Source: Pseudomonas sp. S30
GTDB lineage: Bacteria > Pseudomonadota > Gammaproteobacteria > Pseudomonadales > Pseudomonadaceae
Direction: 5' to 3'
Assembly: GCF_016518545.1 (NCBI RefSeq)
Contig: NZ_JACVTO010000025.1
Coordinates: forward strand, 1-64,000
DNA: 64,000 nucleotides
Part shown: positions 38,994 through 50,662 of the stretch, in pieces
How positions within the stretch are numbered: the first letter of the stretch is position 1
Layout of the letters: the number at the start of each line of letters is the position of its first letter
Program-made: the position numbers and the translations under genes
Notes under the pieces: generated by a model
Databases searched by the model: none
What the model was told of the DNA's origin: nothing
The model's input: only the letters and a program-made list of their open reading frames with translations

Positions 38994-39025
38994 CGCCCGG
39001 TCAGACGCTTGAGCCTGACCGGGCG
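38994..39025 (-). repeat. Perfect inverted repeat between infB and rbfA
   Basis: CGCCCGGTCA and TGACCGGGCG pair over ten bases with a 12-base loop. No strong T-run follows on the minus strand, so it is more likely a processing or stability element, or a partial terminator, than a full stop. Confidence 0.55.
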
Positions 39026-39082
39026 CTGCCTGCAGAGGCCGGCCCCACCGCAGCGCGGCAGGACGGTGGCCAAGCCCGCACC

Positions 39083-41626
39083 TTAAAGGGTACGAGCAAC
39101 CTGGACCTTCTCGAAGACTTCGATCTTGTCCCCGACCTTGACGTCGTTGTAGCTCTTGACGCCGATACCGCACTCCATGCCGTTACGCACTTCGGCAGCA
39201 TCGTCCTTGAAGCGACGCAGCGATTCCAGTTCGCCCTCGAAGATGACCACGTCCTCGCGCAGTACGCGGATCGGACGGTTGCGGTACACGGTGCCCTCGA
39301 TGACCATACAGCCAGCGATGGCGCCGAACTTCGGCGAACGGAACACGTCACGCACCTCGGCCACACCCAGGATGTTCTCGCGAACATCGCTGCCGAGCAT
39401 GCCGGTCAGGGCCTTCTTCACGTCCTCGATGATGTCGTAGATCACGTTGTAGTAACGCATATCCAGACCTTCCTGCTCGACGATCTTGCGCGCGCCGGCA
39501 TCGGCACGCACGTTGAAGCCGAACAGCACCGCATTGGAAGCCAGTGCCAGGTTGGCGTCGCTTTCGGTGATACCACCGACGCCGCCGCCGATCACGCGAA
39601 CCTGAACCTCGTCGTTGCCCAGGCTGCCGAGCGAGCCCTGGAGCGCTTCCAGGGAGCCGCGCACGTCGGTCTTGAGCACGATGTTGAGGGTCTTCTTCTC
39701 TTCCTGACCCATGGTCTCGAAGATGTTTTCCAGCTTGCCGGCGTGAGCACGGGCCAGCTTGACCTCGCGGTACTTGCCCTGACGGAACATGGCCACTTCA
39801 CGCGCCTTCTTCTCGTCGGCGACCACGGACATCTCGTCACCGGCTTCGGGCGTGCCGTCCAGGCCGAGAATCTCGACCGGAATCGACGGGCCGGCTTCCT
39901 TCACGGGCTTGCCGTTCTCGTCCAGCATGGCGCGCACGCGGCCATAATTGGAGCCGACCAGGACCATGTCGCCCTGGCGCAACGTACCGTCCTGAACCAG
40001 GATGGTGGCCACCGGACCACGGCCCTTGTCCAGGCGCGACTCGACGACGACACCACGACCCGGCGCGGTCGGCGTAGCGGTCAACTCGAGAATCTCGGCC
40101 TGCAGCAGCACCGCTTCGAGCAGCTCGTCGACACCGGTACCCATCTTCGCCGAAACCTTGACGAACGGGGTTTCACCGCCCCAGTCCTCGGAGGTGACGC
40201 CTTCGACGGCCAGTTCGTTACGGATGCGATCGAGGTCGGCACCCGGCTTGTCGATCTTGTTCACCGCGACGACCAGTGGAACGCCAGCAGCCTTGGCATG
40301 CTGAACGGCTTCCTTGGTCTGCGGCATCACGCCGTCGTCCGCCGCCACCACCAGGATGACGATGTCGGTGGCCTTGGCACCACGGGCACGCATCTGGGTG
40401 AACGCGGCGTGGCCCGGGGTATCGAGGAAGGTGACCATGCCTCGGTCAGTTTCCACGTGGTACGCACCGATGTGCTGGGTGATACCACCGGCCTCGCCTG
40501 CGGCGACCTTGGCACGACGGATGTAGTCCAGCAGCGAGGTCTTGCCGTGGTCGACGTGACCCATGACGGTCACGACCGGCGCGCGGGACTCGGCTTCACC
40601 TTCGAACTTCAGCGATTCGGCCAGGGAGTCTTCCAGGGCAGTGTCGCTGACCAGCTTGACCTTGTGGCCAAGCTCTTCGGCGACCAGCTGAGCGGTCTCC
40701 TGGTCGAGCACCTGGTTGATGGTGACCGGAGTCCCCAGCTTGAACATGAACTTGACCACTTCGGCGGCCTTGACCGACATCTGCTGGGCCAGCTCGGAAA
40801 CCGTGATGGTCTCGCCGATGCTGACGTCGCGAATGACCGGGCCGGTCGGGCTCTGGAAACCATGCTGATTGCGTTTCTTCAGCTTGCCCTTGCCACCACG
40901 ACCACGCCGTGCCCCATCGCTTTCTTCGTCCGTGGTGCGCGGAGCAGCACGTGGAGTCGGCGCTTTTTCCTTCTCCTTGACCTTGACCTTGATGGACACG
41001 CGCGGCGCCTCGCCGCGGCGCTCGCCAGCACCACCACGACGATCGTCGTCACGGCCGCGGCTTTCGTTGCGACGGGTTTCGTCCTTCTTGCGCTCGGCAG
41101 CGCGGGCAGCGGCGTCTTCGGACACCGGCGCCTCGGCCACGACAGGCTGGGCAGCAGGTGCGGATTCGACGCGCGCGGCGGGGGCAGCGGCGGGCGCGGC
41201 GGGAGCATCGGCGGCCTGACGGCGTGCCTGCTCTTCGTTGCGCTGGCGAACTTCGGCCTCGACCTTCTCGCGCGCGGCGTTTTCGGCAGCACGGCGCTCG
41301 TCGGCTTCACGCTTCTGCTCGGCCTGGATCTCTTCCGGGCTGCGCTGCACGAATACTTTCTTCTTGCGTACTTCTACGCTGATGCTCTTGCTACCGGCGA
41401 CACGCAGGGTGCTGGTGGTCTTGCGCTGCAAGGTAATCTTGCGTGGCTCTTCCGCCTTGCTCTTGTGGCTGCTCTTCAAATGAGTCAGCAAAACCTGCTT
41501 CTCATTGTCGGTCACTACCTGACCGGCGTCGGTGTGCGGCAGACCTGCCTCACGCATCTGCTGCAGCAGGCGCTCTACCGGTGCCTCGACCTCTTGGGCC
41601 AGTTCTTTCACCGTGACTTGCGTCAT
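39083..41626 (-). CDS. infB: Translation initiation factor IF-2
   Basis: This 847-residue GTPase places fMet-tRNA on the 30S subunit. It has the IF2 N-terminal domains, a long low-complexity charged and Ala-rich linker (about 95-260), the G domain with [20 protein letters not shown] and NKID, and the C-terminal fMet-tRNA-binding domains. Its length matches gammaproteobacterial IF-2. It follows nusA by 27 bases, with AGGAG before the ATG. Confidence 0.97.
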   Translation of the reverse strand: MTQVTVKELAQEVEAPVERLLQQMREAGLPHTDAGQVVTDNEKQVLLTHLKSSHKSKAEEPRKITLQRKTTSTLRVAGSKSISVEVRKKKVFVQRSPEEIQAEQKREADERRAAENAAREKVEAEVRQRNEEQARRQAADAPAAPAAAPAARVESAPAAQPVVAEAPVSEDAAARAAERKKDETRRNESRGRDDDRRGGAGERRGEAPRVSIKVKVKEKEKAPTPRAAPRTTDEESDGARRGRGGKGKLKKRNQHGFQSPTGPVIRDVSIGETITVSELAQQMSVKAAEVVKFMFKLGTPVTINQVLDQETAQLVAEELGHKVKLVSDTALEDSLAESLKFEGEAESRAPVVTVMGHVDHGKTSLLDYIRRAKVAAGEAGGITQHIGAYHVETDRGMVTFLDTPGHAAFTQMRARGAKATDIVILVVAADDGVMPQTKEAVQHAKAAGVPLVVAVNKIDKPGADLDRIRNELAVEGVTSEDWGGETPFVKVSAKMGTGVDELLEAVLLQAEILELTATPTAPGRGVVVESRLDKGRGPVATILVQDGTLRQGDMVLVGSNYGRVRAMLDENGKPVKEAGPSIPVEILGLDGTPEAGDEMSVVADEKKAREVAMFRQGKYREVKLARAHAGKLENIFETMGQEEKKTLNIVLKTDVRGSLEALQGSLGSLGNDEVQVRVIGGGVGGITESDANLALASNAVLFGFNVRADAGARKIVEQEGLDMRYYNVIYDIIEDVKKALTGMLGSDVRENILGVAEVRDVFRSPKFGAIAGCMVIEGTVYRNRPIRVLREDVVIFEGELESLRRFKDDAAEVRNGMECGIGVKSYNDVKVGDKIEVFEKVQVARTL

Positions 41627-41653
41627 GCACTTCTCTCCTCAGGCCGCGCCTAA

Positions 41654-43135
41654 TTACTCGAACCAGTGGGCTCGGGCGGCCATGATCAACTTGCCGGCAC
41701 GCTCTTCGTCGATGCCGTCGATGTCGAGCAGGTCGTCGATCGACTGCTCGGCCAGGTCTTCGCGGTTAACCACGCCGCGCACCGCCAGTTCCGCCGCCAG
41801 ATCCTTGTCCATGCCCTCGAGGGAGAGCAGGTCGTCGGCCGGATGGGCGTCTGCCAGTTTTTCTTCGGTAGCGATGGCTTTGGTCAACAAACGGTCCTTG
41901 GCACGAGCACGCAGCTCGTTGACGATTTCCTCGTCGAAGCCATCGATGTTGAGCATTTCTTCCAACGGTACGTAAGCAATTTCTTCGAGGTTGGTGAAGC
42001 CTTCGTCGACCAGCACCTGTGCCAGCTCTTCGTCGACCTCCAGTTCCTCGATGAAGTTATGCAGGATGTCACCTGTTTCAGCCTGTTGCTTGGCCTGGAT
42101 ATCCTTTTCAGTCATCACGTTCAGTGTCCAGGCAGTCAGCTGACTGGCCAGGCGAACGTTCTGACCGCCACGACCGATGGCCTGGGCCAGGTTGTCTTCG
42201 GCGACAGCGATGTCCATGGCATGGGCATCTTCATCGACGATGATCGCCGCGACTTCGGCCGGCGACATGGCGTTGATGACGAACTGCGCCGGGTTCTCGT
42301 CCCACAGGACGATATCGACGCGCTCGCCGCCCAGTTCGCCGGAAACGGCCTGTACACGCGAACCACGCATGCCGATGCAGGCGCCTTGCGGGTCGATGCG
42401 CTTGTCCTTGGAGCGCACGGCGATCTTGGCCCGCGATCCCGGGTCACGGGAGGCCGCCATCACCTCGATCAGCCCTTCGGCGATTTCCGGCACCTCGATG
42501 CGGAACAGTTCGATCAGCATCTGCGGCGCGGTGCGCGACAGGATCAGCTGCGGACCGCGGTTCTCGGTGCGGATTTCCTTCAGCAGCGCGCGCAAGCGCA
42601 CGCCGACTCGGAAGGTTTCGCGCGGGATGATGTCTTCACGGGCCAGCAGCGCCTCGGCATTGTTGCCCAGGTCGACGATGACGTTGTCGCGGGTGACTTT
42701 CTTCACGGTGCCGGAGATGATCTCGCCGACACGCTCGCGGTAGGCGTCGACCACCTGGGCGCGCTCGGCCTCGCGGACCTTTTGCACGATGACCTGCTTG
42801 GCGGTCTGGGCAGCGATGCGGCCGAACTCGATGGACTCGATCTTCTCTTCGATCACGTCGCCGATCTTGGCTTGCGGATGCGTATCCTTGATCTTGTCCA
42901 GCCAGGTCTCGATCGCCGGATCGTCCAGATCGTTTTCGTCGACCACGGTCCAGCGACGGAAAGTTTCATAGCTACCGGTGTGGCGGTTGATTTCCACACG
43001 CAGATCGACCTCGTCTTCGAACCGCTTCTTGGTCGCGGTGGCCAACGCCACCTCGAGCGCTTCGAAAATGACGCCGGGCGGTACACCCTTTTCGTTGGAT
43101 ACCGATTCAACAACCAGCAGTACTTCTTTGCTCAT
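41654..43135 (-). CDS. nusA: Transcription termination/antitermination factor NusA
   Basis: This 493-residue elongation factor binds RNA polymerase near the exit channel. It has an N-terminal domain, an S1 domain (about 135-200), two KH domains (the first near [21 protein letters not shown], read in parts) and two C-terminal acidic helix-hairpin-helix repeats (about 365-490). ATG 43135 (MSKEVLLVV) is chosen. It follows rimP. Confidence 0.97.
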   Translation of the reverse strand: MSKEVLLVVESVSNEKGVPPGVIFEALEVALATATKKRFEDEVDLRVEINRHTGSYETFRRWTVVDENDLDDPAIETWLDKIKDTHPQAKIGDVIEEKIESIEFGRIAAQTAKQVIVQKVREAERAQVVDAYRERVGEIISGTVKKVTRDNVIVDLGNNAEALLAREDIIPRETFRVGVRLRALLKEIRTENRGPQLILSRTAPQMLIELFRIEVPEIAEGLIEVMAASRDPGSRAKIAVRSKDKRIDPQGACIGMRGSRVQAVSGELGGERVDIVLWDENPAQFVINAMSPAEVAAIIVDEDAHAMDIAVAEDNLAQAIGRGGQNVRLASQLTAWTLNVMTEKDIQAKQQAETGDILHNFIEELEVDEELAQVLVDEGFTNLEEIAYVPLEEMLNIDGFDEEIVNELRARAKDRLLTKAIATEEKLADAHPADDLLSLEGMDKDLAAELAVRGVVNREDLAEQSIDDLLDIDGIDEERAGKLIMAARAHWFE

Positions 43136-43163
43136 CGTACGCCTCGCCTTGCGCAAGCCATTA

Positions 43164-43185
43164 GGCCCGGAATGTGCACCGGGCC
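43164..43185 (-). repeat. Inverted repeat between rimP and nusA
   Basis: GGCCCGG and CCGGGCC pair over seven bases with an eight-base loop in the gap between the rimP stop and the nusA start. It may tune nusA translation or mRNA processing. Confidence 0.45.
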
Positions 43186-43194
43186 CGGCACGTC

Positions 43195-43653
43195 TCAGTC
43201 AAAACTGGGAATAATATTGGCCTTGTCGATCGAGTCGATCGGCAGCAGGAATTCGTTGGTGTCCACCTGAACCACCACGTCCTGTTCCTCCACACCGCGG
43301 AGGAGGCCCTGGAAGTTACGCCGCCCTTCGAAAGGCGTACGCAGCTTGATCTTCACTTGCTCGCCCGCATGCGAAGCAAACTGTTCCAGTGTGAACAGCG
43401 GGCGGTCCATGCCTGGAGAGGACACCTCGAGGGTGTATTCACTGCTGATCGGGTCTTCGACGTCGAGGATGGCACTGGCCTGGCGGCTGACCGCTTCGCA
43501 GTCGTCCACCAGGATCCCGCCGTCCTTGTCGATATAGATGCGCAGTACCGAGTGCTTGCCTTGGGAAACGTATTCGATCCCCCAGCACTGATAGCCCAGA
43601 CCCTCGACAACCGGGGCCAACAAGGCCTGCAACTGTTCTAGCTTGCTCGACAC
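43195..43653 (-). CDS. rimP: Ribosome maturation factor RimP
   Basis: This 152-residue protein is required for efficient 30S assembly. It has the N-terminal alpha/beta domain ([19 protein letters not shown]) and C-terminal Sm-like domain ([19 protein letters not shown]). I place the start at GTG 43653 because GAGGGGG lies six bases upstream, giving the usual family length; ATG codons further upstream lack a ribosome site. It is the first protein gene of the nusA operon, just after the two tRNAs. Confidence 0.93.
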   Translation of the reverse strand: MSSKLEQLQALLAPVVEGLGYQCWGIEYVSQGKHSVLRIYIDKDGGILVDDCEAVSRQASAILDVEDPISSEYTLEVSSPGMDRPLFTLEQFASHAGEQVKIKLRTPFEGRRNFQGLLRGVEEQDVVVQVDTNEFLLPIDSIDKANIIPSFD

Positions 43654-43750
43654 CTGAACCCCCTCGTGCATGCTGTGCAAATAAAAAATGGGCGAAGCGC
43701 CCATCCCTGAAAGCGCCGTTGAACAACGACGCGAAGAACTGTCCAGCTAG

Positions 43751-43773
43751 CAAAAAGCCCCTGAAAAGGGGCT
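43751..43773 (-). terminator. Terminator after tRNA-fMet
   Basis: On the minus strand AGCCCC/GGGGCT with a TTTTCA-type loop is followed by TTTTTG. It lies 10 bases after the tRNA end and upstream of rimP. Confidence 0.85.
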
Positions 43774-43783
43774 CCGCTAATAC

Positions 43784-43860
<77 letters not shown>

Positions 43861-43925
43861 ACAAAGCTGGGGCGCAAGTATAAGACCGAACCCGCTACTG
43901 GGTCAATCCGACTTGCACCTGCAAG

Positions 43926-43946
43926 AAAGCCCGCGCAAAGCGGGCC
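43926..43946 (-). terminator. Hairpin after tRNA-Leu
   Basis: On the minus strand GCCCGC/GCGGGC with a short loop is followed by TTTCTTG. It could separate the secG-tRNA-Leu transcript from tRNA-fMet. Confidence 0.7.
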
Positions 43947-43959
43947 TTCATGCTTCAAT

Positions 43960-44045
43960 TGGTACCGAGAAGGGGACTCGAACCCCTACACCCTATGGGC
44001 ACAACCACCTCAAGGTTGCGTGTCTACCAATTCCACCACCTCGGC
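43960..44045 (-). tRNA. tRNA-Leu (anticodon GAG)
   Basis: This 86-base class II tRNA starts GCCGAGGTGGTGGAATTGG, has the anticodon loop CTTGAGG, a variable arm (TGCCCATAGGGTG) and an encoded CCA. It lies 20 bases downstream of secG on the same strand. Confidence 0.97.
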
Positions 44046-44066
44046 AATTTTACAACTTGAAACCCG

Positions 44067-44459
44067 TTACTTCTGCTCTTCGGTCGAAGATGGAACATCA
44101 CCTTTCGGGGCAACATCACTCTTCTGTTCCTGGAGCACCGGTACATCATCATTGACTGCCGGCTTTTGCTCTTTGACTTCCAGTACCGCTGGATCTGGCA
44201 AACCGGCTTGAGTCAGCTGGTGTGCCTGCTGCTTGGCGAAGTATCCTAACCCAAGTGCAGTCAAAAAGAAAGTGGCAGCAAGTATAGCAGTGAATTTACT
44301 CAGGAAGGTAGCAGAACCTTGACTTCCGAACACAGTATTCGAAGCGCCTGCGCCGAAAGATGCACCTGCTTCCGCACCTTTACCCTGTTGCATCAATACC
44401 AGCGCCACCAGCGCCAGTGCAGCCAACAGATGAAAAACAACTACGACTGTTTCCAGCAT
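44067..44459 (-). CDS. secG: Protein-export membrane protein SecG
   Basis: This 130-residue small subunit of the SecYEG translocon has two membrane segments (about 3-23 and 52-72) joined by the conserved loop [19 protein letters not shown]. The acidic, Gln/Lys-rich C-terminal tail is longer than in E. coli. ATG 44459 starts four bases after the tpiA stop. It is followed by tRNA-Leu, as in many gammaproteobacteria. Confidence 0.95.
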   Translation of the reverse strand: MLETVVVVFHLLAALALVALVLMQQGKGAEAGASFGAGASNTVFGSQGSATFLSKFTAILAATFFLTALGLGYFAKQQAHQLTQAGLPDPAVLEVKEQKPAVNDDVPVLQEQKSDVAPKGDVPSSTEEQK

Positions 44460-44463
44460 ATGT

Positions 44464-45219
44464 TCAGTTTCCTGCGGCGCGACAAATTGCACCGAATTCG
44501 TCTGCGTTCAGGGATGCTCCACCAATGAGCCCCCCATCAATATCCGGCATGCCGAACAGTTCGGCCGCATTGGCCGCCTTCACGCTACCGCCGTAGAGAA
44601 GCTGCACATTGGCTGCAACTTCAGCGTCCAGCGCCGCCAGCTGAGCCCGGATGGCGGCATGCACATCCTGAGCTTGCTGTGGCGAGGCCGTCAAACCCGT
44701 GCCGATGGCCCAGACAGGCTCATAAGCGACGACAGCATTGGCAAAGGCAGCAATACCCAATGCATCGGTAATACTGCTTAGTTGCCGCCCAACCACTTTG
44801 AGCGTCTTGCCAGCCTCGCGCTCTTCTAGGGTCTCCCCCACGCAAAGTACCGGCTTCAATCCACCCGCCTGAGCCGCTGCAAACTTTCGGCTGATCACTT
44901 CATCCGTTTCACCGACAATCTGGCGGCGCTCGGAATGGCCAATCAACACCAACTTGCAACCGACTTCGGCCAACTGACTCGGTGAAACTTCGCCGGTCAG
45001 CGCGCCCTGTTCGGGCTGTACTGCAGAATTCTGTGCTCCAACGACGATTCCTTTGTCGGCCAATTCCTCAAGCACACGCTCGATAAATAATGCCGGCGGA
45101 AACACCGCCACTTCGACACTTCCCGGAAGAACCAGATTCTTCAGGTTCAGGCTCAGCTCAGCGACGCTGGCGCGGGTACCGTGCATCTTCCAGTTACCAG
45201 CTACCATGGGGCGACGCAT
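44464..45219 (-). CDS. tpiA: Triose-phosphate isomerase
   Basis: This 251-residue TIM-barrel enzyme interconverts dihydroxyacetone phosphate and glyceraldehyde-3-phosphate. The catalytic residues are visible: Lys in NWKMHG (about 11-13), His in IGHSERR and Glu in [11 protein letters not shown]. It lies between glmM and secG, a conserved order here. Confidence 0.97.
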   Translation of the reverse strand: MRRPMVAGNWKMHGTRASVAELSLNLKNLVLPGSVEVAVFPPALFIERVLEELADKGIVVGAQNSAVQPEQGALTGEVSPSQLAEVGCKLVLIGHSERRQIVGETDEVISRKFAAAQAGGLKPVLCVGETLEEREAGKTLKVVGRQLSSITDALGIAAFANAVVAYEPVWAIGTGLTASPQQAQDVHAAIRAQLAALDAEVAANVQLLYGGSVKAANAAELFGMPDIDGGLIGGASLNADEFGAICRAAGN

Positions 45220-45285
45220 GCTCTACCTCGTCGGTCAAAGTGGGCGCAGATCTTACCCAACCAGAATCGCGCTGGCAAGCGTCTT

Positions 45286-46626
45286 TCAGGCACAAACTTC
45301 GGCAACCACCTTGGCCAGAGCCTCGGCATGGCCGCGCACCTGGTTTTCATCGTCACCTTCGACCATCACCCGCACCAGCGGCTCGGTGCCGGACTTGCGC
45401 AGCAACACGCGCCCGCGCCCCGCCATGGCCTCCGTCACCTTCGCACTGGCATCCTGCACCGCAGGATTCTCCAGCGGATCGCCACTGCCTGCGCCGTAGC
45501 GGACATTGATCAGCACCTGAGGGCATTTGCGAATGGTCTGACGCGCCTGGGCAAGGGTTTCACCGCGGCGCTTGAGCGCCATCAGGACCTGCAGCGCGGC
45601 AATGATGGCATCGCCCGTGGTGGTGTGATTGCAGCACACCACGTGCCCGGAATTCTCGCCACCGAGTTGCCACTCGCGTTCGAGCAGTTCGGCCATGACA
45701 TAGCGATCGCCGACCTTGGCGCGCGCGAATGGGATATCCAGGTCCCTGAGTGCCAACTCCAGGCCCAGGTTGCTCATCAACGTACCCACCACGCCGCCTT
45801 GCAGCTTGCCGCGGTTCTGCAGGTCGCGGGCGATGATGAACAGCAACTCGTCGCCATCGACGATGGCACCCGTGTGATCGACCATCAACACCCGGTCGCC
45901 GTCACCGTCGAAGGCGATGCCCAGATCGGCATGCCCCACCAGCACCGCGGCCTGCAGCGACTCGATGTGTGTGGAGCCGCAGTTCTCGTTGATGTTCAGC
46001 CCGTCGGGCTGAGCGCTGAGCACCGTGACGTCGGCACCCAACTCGCGGAACACGCTGGGGGCGACCTTGTAGGTCGCGCCGTGGGCGCAGTCGACCACCA
46101 GCTTGAGGCCGGCGAAGTCGGTGCTGCTGGGCACGCTGCTCTTGCAGAACTCGATGTAGCGCCCAGCCGCATCGTTGATGCGCGACACCTTGCCGAGCTT
46201 GCTCGACTCCACCACGCTCATCGGCTGATCCAGCAGCTCCTCGATCATCAACTCCACTTCATCCGGCAGCTTGGTGCCGTTGCCCGAGAAGAACTTGATG
46301 CCGTTGTCGTCGTGGGGGTTGTGCGAAGCGCTGATGACGATCCCCGCCTCGGCGTGGAACGTGCGCGTCAGGTAGGCGATGGCCGGGGTGGGCATGGGCC
46401 CGAGCAGCATGACATCCGCGCCTGCCGCAGAAAGACCGGCTTCCAGCGCCGACTCGAACATGTAACCGGAAATTCGCGTGTCCTTGCCCACGAGAACTCG
46501 GCAATGGCCCTGCTTGCGAAATGCCATGCCCGCCGCCCAGCCGAGCTTCAGCATGAAGTCGGGGGTGATCGGGAATTCGCCGACGCGGCCACGGATACCA
46601 TCGGTACCAAAGTATTTCCTGCTCAT
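45286..46626 (-). CDS. glmM: Phosphoglucosamine mutase
   Basis: This 446-residue enzyme converts glucosamine-6-phosphate to glucosamine-1-phosphate for peptidoglycan and LPS. Ser101 in [11 protein letters not shown] is the phosphorylated catalytic serine, the Mg-binding loop is DGDGDR, and the sugar-binding GGENSGH is present. It lies 17 bases after folP, a widespread pairing. Confidence 0.97.
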   Translation of the reverse strand: MSRKYFGTDGIRGRVGEFPITPDFMLKLGWAAGMAFRKQGHCRVLVGKDTRISGYMFESALEAGLSAAGADVMLLGPMPTPAIAYLTRTFHAEAGIVISASHNPHDDNGIKFFSGNGTKLPDEVELMIEELLDQPMSVVESSKLGKVSRINDAAGRYIEFCKSSVPSSTDFAGLKLVVDCAHGATYKVAPSVFRELGADVTVLSAQPDGLNINENCGSTHIESLQAAVLVGHADLGIAFDGDGDRVLMVDHTGAIVDGDELLFIIARDLQNRGKLQGGVVGTLMSNLGLELALRDLDIPFARAKVGDRYVMAELLEREWQLGGENSGHVVCCNHTTTGDAIIAALQVLMALKRRGETLAQARQTIRKCPQVLINVRYGAGSGDPLENPAVQDASAKVTEAMAGRGRVLLRKSGTEPLVRVMVEGDDENQVRGHAEALAKVVAEVCA

Positions 46627-46643
46627 AGGGTCTCCAAACGTTC

Positions 46644-47495
46644 TTATTCGGCGTTCTGCACAGCGGCGATCATGCGTACCACATCGACGGTCTCGGCCAC
46701 GTCATGCACGCGCAGGATGCGCGCTCCCATGGTCATGGCCAACCCCGCCAGCGCCAGGCTGCCGTACAGACGCTCACCGACCGGGCGGTCGAGCGCCAGG
46801 CCGATCATGCTCTTGCGTGACACACCCACCAGAATCGGGCGCCCCAGGCTATGCAGCGCCTGCATGTGCTTGAACAGGCTCAGGTTGTGCGCCAGGGTCT
46901 TGGCGAAGCCGAAACCGGGGTCGAGCACGATGCGTTCAGCCTCGATCCCCGCCGCTGCGCAGGCCGCCATGCGCTGCTCGAGATACCGTGCCACCTCGGC
47001 GGTGACGTCGTCGTAGCGCGGGTCATCCTGCATGTTACCCGGCTCGCCGCGCATGTGCATCAGACACACGGGCAAGCCTGTCTCTGCCGCTGCGGCCAGC
47101 GCGCCGTCACGCTCCAGCGCGCGAACGTCGTTGATCAGGCCGGCGCCCAGCCGGGCGACCTCGCGCATCACCACAGGCGTGGAGGTATCGACCGAGACGA
47201 TCACGTCCAGCCGACTGGCGATGGCCTCGACGATCGGGGCCACGCGCTCCAGCTCCTCGGCCGCCGATACCACACGGGCGCCTGGCCGAGTGGACTCGCC
47301 ACCCACGTCGATCAGGGTCGCGCCCGCGTCGACCATGGACTGCGCATGACGCAACGCGGCGTCGCGCTGGTCGAAGCGCCCGCCGTCGGAAAAGGAGTCT
47401 GGGGTGACATTGAGAATACCCATGACATGGGTACGGGACAAATCAAGAACCCGGTTGCCACATGGCAACCGGGTCGGATACTGCTGGAGGGACAT
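46644..47495 (-). CDS. folP: Dihydropteroate synthase
   Basis: This 283-residue sulfonamide-target enzyme joins the pterin diphosphate to p-aminobenzoate. Motifs [27 protein letters not shown] and [13 protein letters not shown], and the C-terminal RVHDV, are all present. It is just downstream of ftsH (8 bases). The partner folK is at 25.9 kb. Confidence 0.97.
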   Translation of the reverse strand: MSLQQYPTRLPCGNRVLDLSRTHVMGILNVTPDSFSDGGRFDQRDAALRHAQSMVDAGATLIDVGGESTRPGARVVSAAEELERVAPIVEAIASRLDVIVSVDTSTPVVMREVARLGAGLINDVRALERDGALAAAAETGLPVCLMHMRGEPGNMQDDPRYDDVTAEVARYLEQRMAACAAAGIEAERIVLDPGFGFAKTLAHNLSLFKHMQALHSLGRPILVGVSRKSMIGLALDRPVGERLYGSLALAGLAMTMGARILRVHDVAETVDVVRMIAAVQNAE

Positions 47496-47503
47496 GGAAA
47501 CCC

Positions 47504-49420
47504 TTAGTGTTGAGCCGCTGGACCACCGATCGGCGACTCGGGACGGTCCCCCTGGGCAGCCGATGTACCCGAGGTGCCTGCGTCGTTGTCCCAGTCACGC
47601 GGTTCGCGCGGGGCGCGGCCAGCCATGATGTCGTCGATCTGATCGGCATCGATGGTCTCGTACTTCATCAGCGCCTCGGCCATCGCGTCGAGCTTGTCGC
47701 GGTTGTCGGTGAGGATCTGCCTGGCCGTGGCATAGCAGTGATCGATGATGCTGCGCACTTCCGAATCGATCAGCTTGGCCGTTTCACCCGACACGCTGGA
47801 CTGCTGGCTGCCGGCGCTGCGCCCCAGGAATACCTCGCCCTCCTCTTCGGCGTACATCAGCGGCCCGAGTTTCTCGGACAATCCCCACTTGGTGACCATG
47901 TTACGGGCGATCTGGCTGGCGCGCATGATGTCGTTGGAGGCACCGGTGGTGACGCCATCGAAGCCCAGAGTCATTTCTTCGGCGATACGGCCGCCGTACA
48001 GCGAGCAGATCTGGCTGATCAATGCGCGCTTGGACAGACTGTAGCGATCTTCTTCCGGAAGGAACATGGTCACACCCAGGGCGCGTCCGCGCGGGATGAT
48101 CGAGACCTTGTAGACAGGATCGTGCTCGGGAACGATACGCCCGACGATGGCATGACCGGCCTCGTGGTAGGCCGTGTTCTGCTTCTCCTTCTCGGACATG
48201 ACCATGGTCTTGCGCTCTGCACCCATCATGATCTTGTCCTTGGCCAGCTCGAACTCCTTCATTTCGACCAGACGCTTGCTGGCCCGAGCGGCGAACAGCG
48301 ACGCCTCGTTGACCAGGTTGGCCAGGTCGGCACCGGAGAAGCCAGGCGTACCGCGGGCGATGACGGCAGCATTGACGTTCTCGCTGACCGGCACCTTGCG
48401 CATGTGCACCTTGAGGATCTGCTCGCGGCCACGAATGTCCGGCAGGCCGACCACCACCTGGCGGTCGAAGCGACCAGGACGCAGCAACGCGGGGTCGAGC
48501 ACATCAGGACGGTTGGTGGCCGCGATGACGATGATGCCATCGTTCATCTCGAACCCGTCCATCTCCACCAGCAACTGGTTGAGGGTCTGCTCGCGCTCGT
48601 CATGACCGCCGCCCATGCCGGCGCCACGGTGACGGCCGACCGCGTCGATCTCGTCGATGAAAATGATGCACGGCGCGTGCTTCTTGGCCTGCTCGAACAT
48701 GTCGCGCACACGGCTGGCACCCACACCGACGAACATCTCGACGAAGTCCGAACCGGAGATGGTGAAGAACGGCACCTTGGCCTCGCCGGCGATCGCCTTG
48801 GCCAGCAAGGTCTTGCCGGTACCGGGCGGGCCGACCATCAGTACGCCGCGGGGGATGCGACCGCCCAGGCGCTGGAACTTGCCCGGATCACGCAGGAACT
48901 CGACCAACTCGCCGACTTCTTCCTTGGCTTCGTCGCAACCGGCGACATCGGCCAGGGTCGTCTTGACCTGATCCTCGGAAAGCAGGCGAGCCTTGCTCTT
49001 GCCAAAGCTCATCGGGCCACCCTTGCCGCCTGCACCGCCCTGCATCTGCCGCATGAAGAACATGAACACGGCGATGATCACCAGAATCGGGAAGCTGGCG
49101 ACCAGCAACTGCGTCCAGATGCTCTGCTGCTCCGGCTGCTTGCCTTCGATGACCACGCGGTTGTCCACCAGGTCGCCGATCAGGCCATTGTCGGCGATGG
49201 CCGGGCGAACGGTCTTGAAGTTGTCGCCGTCGGTGCGCTTGCCGGTGATGACGGCGCCATCGACGGTGACACGCTCGACCTTGCCTTCCTTGACCTGCTG
49301 GATGAAATCGGAATAGTTGAGGGTCTGCGGCTCGTTAGGGCTGGAGAAGTTGTTCATCACCGTCACCAGGACGGCGGCGATGATCAACCACAGGATCAGA
49401 TTCTTTGCCATGTCGTTCAA
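47504..49420 (-). CDS. ftsH: ATP-dependent zinc metalloprotease FtsH
   Basis: This membrane-anchored AAA+ protease degrades misfolded membrane proteins and regulators such as LpxC and RpoH. It has two membrane segments (about 7-24 and 102-124), Walker A GPPGTGKT (197-204), the second region of homology, and the zinc motif HEAGH (near residue 420). A TTG at 49420 (638 residues) has GAGGG seven bases upstream, while the ATG at 49411 would leave that site 16 bases away; both are plausible. Confidence 0.96.
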   Translation of the reverse strand: MNDMAKNLILWLIIAAVLVTVMNNFSSPNEPQTLNYSDFIQQVKEGKVERVTVDGAVITGKRTDGDNFKTVRPAIADNGLIGDLVDNRVVIEGKQPEQQSIWTQLLVASFPILVIIAVFMFFMRQMQGGAGGKGGPMSFGKSKARLLSEDQVKTTLADVAGCDEAKEEVGELVEFLRDPGKFQRLGGRIPRGVLMVGPPGTGKTLLAKAIAGEAKVPFFTISGSDFVEMFVGVGASRVRDMFEQAKKHAPCIIFIDEIDAVGRHRGAGMGGGHDEREQTLNQLLVEMDGFEMNDGIIVIAATNRPDVLDPALLRPGRFDRQVVVGLPDIRGREQILKVHMRKVPVSENVNAAVIARGTPGFSGADLANLVNEASLFAARASKRLVEMKEFELAKDKIMMGAERKTMVMSEKEKQNTAYHEAGHAIVGRIVPEHDPVYKVSIIPRGRALGVTMFLPEEDRYSLSKRALISQICSLYGGRIAEEMTLGFDGVTTGASNDIMRASQIARNMVTKWGLSEKLGPLMYAEEEGEVFLGRSAGSQQSSVSGETAKLIDSEVRSIIDHCYATARQILTDNRDKLDAMAEALMKYETIDADQIDDIMAGRAPREPRDWDNDAGTSGTSAAQGDRPESPIGGPAAQH

Positions 49421-49571
49421 TTAGCTACCCTCTGAGGTCGGCGCACGACGCAGCCGTGCCTCGCATGATAATCACCGCCCTAACTTACTACATTACCTGC
49501 GCATCCGCAGGCACCGTCTGTAACCCTTTGTGAACCTAGACTACACGAAGTTCGGACGCTGCTGATTTCAT

Positions 49572-49596
49572 GGCCGATTGGAAATTACTATCGGCC
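49572..49596 (-). repeat. Hairpin downstream of rlmE
   Basis: GGCCGAT and ATCGGCC form a seven-base stem with an 11-base loop, 18 bases after the rlmE stop. It may be a weak terminator between rlmE and ftsH. Confidence 0.45.
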
Positions 49597-49613
49597 ACCG
49601 TGGGCCTTGCCGC

Positions 49614-50240
49614 TCACTCACCCTTGTATCCCCGCGCCAACAAGTATTGTTCCCGGGAGCGATCCCGGGAGGACGACGGCTTGCGCATCTGTACCTTGTC
49701 GAACTTGCTGCGCACGTCCTTGAGGTACACGTCGAACCCCTCGCCCTGGAAGATCTTGATCAGAAAGTCGCCTCCAGGCTTGAGTACACGGGCTGCCAGG
49801 TCCAGGGCCAGCTCGCAGAGGAACATGGCGCGTGGCATATCCACGGCAGGCGTACCACTCATATTGGGGGCCATATCGGAAATCACAAGGTCCACATGGG
49901 AATCGCCGACGGCCTGCAGGATCTGCTCGAGCACGGCGTCCTGGGTGAAGTCGCCCTGGATGAACGTGACATCGGGGATGGAATCCATTTCCAGGATATC
50001 CGAAGCGATCAATCGCCCCTGCCCGCCGATCAGCCGGCTGGTGACCTGCGACCAGCCTCCAGGCGCGGCGCCCAGGTCGATCACGCTCATGCCAGGGCGG
50101 ATCAACCGGTCCTTTTCCTGGATCTCCAGCAATTTATAGCTGGCGCGAGACCGGTACCCGTCCTTCTGTGCCTGTTTGACGAAGGGGTCGTTGAAATGCT
50201 CTCTGAGCCAGTTATGGCTGCTTTTGGAACGCTGCGCCAC
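49614..50240 (-). CDS. rlmE: 23S rRNA (uridine-2552-2'-O) methyltransferase
   Basis: This 208-residue RrmJ/FtsJ heat-shock methyltransferase modifies U2552 in the ribosomal A-site loop. SAM-binding [14 protein letters not shown] and [11 protein letters not shown], and catalytic KDKE-type residues (Lys in RASYKLLEI, Asp in SDMAP, Lys in [10 protein letters not shown]), are present. The GTG at 50240 has GAGGTG upstream. It is divergent from yhbY and upstream of ftsH. Confidence 0.95.
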   Translation of the reverse strand: MAQRSKSSHNWLREHFNDPFVKQAQKDGYRSRASYKLLEIQEKDRLIRPGMSVIDLGAAPGGWSQVTSRLIGGQGRLIASDILEMDSIPDVTFIQGDFTQDAVLEQILQAVGDSHVDLVISDMAPNMSGTPAVDMPRAMFLCELALDLAARVLKPGGDFLIKIFQGEGFDVYLKDVRSKFDKVQMRKPSSSRDRSREQYLLARGYKGE

Positions 50241-50342
50241 GGGGCACCTCGATGATTAGCGTCGTGATTGACTGGGCGGAGCCAGTGGCCCTCGGGTAAA
50301 ATGGCTACCAATTTTACAGAATCAGACGAAAAGGGTCAGATT

Positions 50343-50651
50343 ATGCCGCTCAATAACGAGCAGAAGAAACAGTACAAGTCCATTGGCCATGACCTGAAGC
50401 CGGTCCTGATCGTCGCGGGAAATGGCGTCAACGAGGGCGTGATCGCCGAACTGGAGCGCGCGTTGACCGATCACGAACTGATCAAGATCGAGATCCGCTC
50501 GGAAGATCGCGAAGAGCGCGCTGCTACGATTGACGAACTGTGCAAGGTCGGTCGCGCCGAACGGGTGCAGACCATTGGCAAGAAGGCGCTGATCTACCGC
50601 AAGAATCCACAGCCGAACAAGCAGTTGTCCAACATCCATCGCTACAAGTGA
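50343..50651 (+). CDS. yhbY: YhbY-family (CRM domain) RNA-binding protein
   Basis: This 102-residue protein is a single CRM/IF3-like RNA-binding domain associated with pre-50S ribosomes. The GNGVN loop (GxxG-like) and RVQTIGKKALIYRKN end are typical. It diverges from rlmE across a 102-base gap, the common order. ATG 50343 follows an AAAAGGG site. Confidence 0.93.
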   Translation: MPLNNEQKKQYKSIGHDLKPVLIVAGNGVNEGVIAELERALTDHELIKIEIRSEDREERAATIDELCKVGRAERVQTIGKKALIYRKNPQPNKQLSNIHRYK

Positions 50652-50662
50652 TGGCTGCCCGG

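Noticed and set aside
38852-41653. 933-residue open frame on the plus strand
   Set aside because: It is the mirror of infB; composition is driven by infB codon third positions and no family is recognisable.
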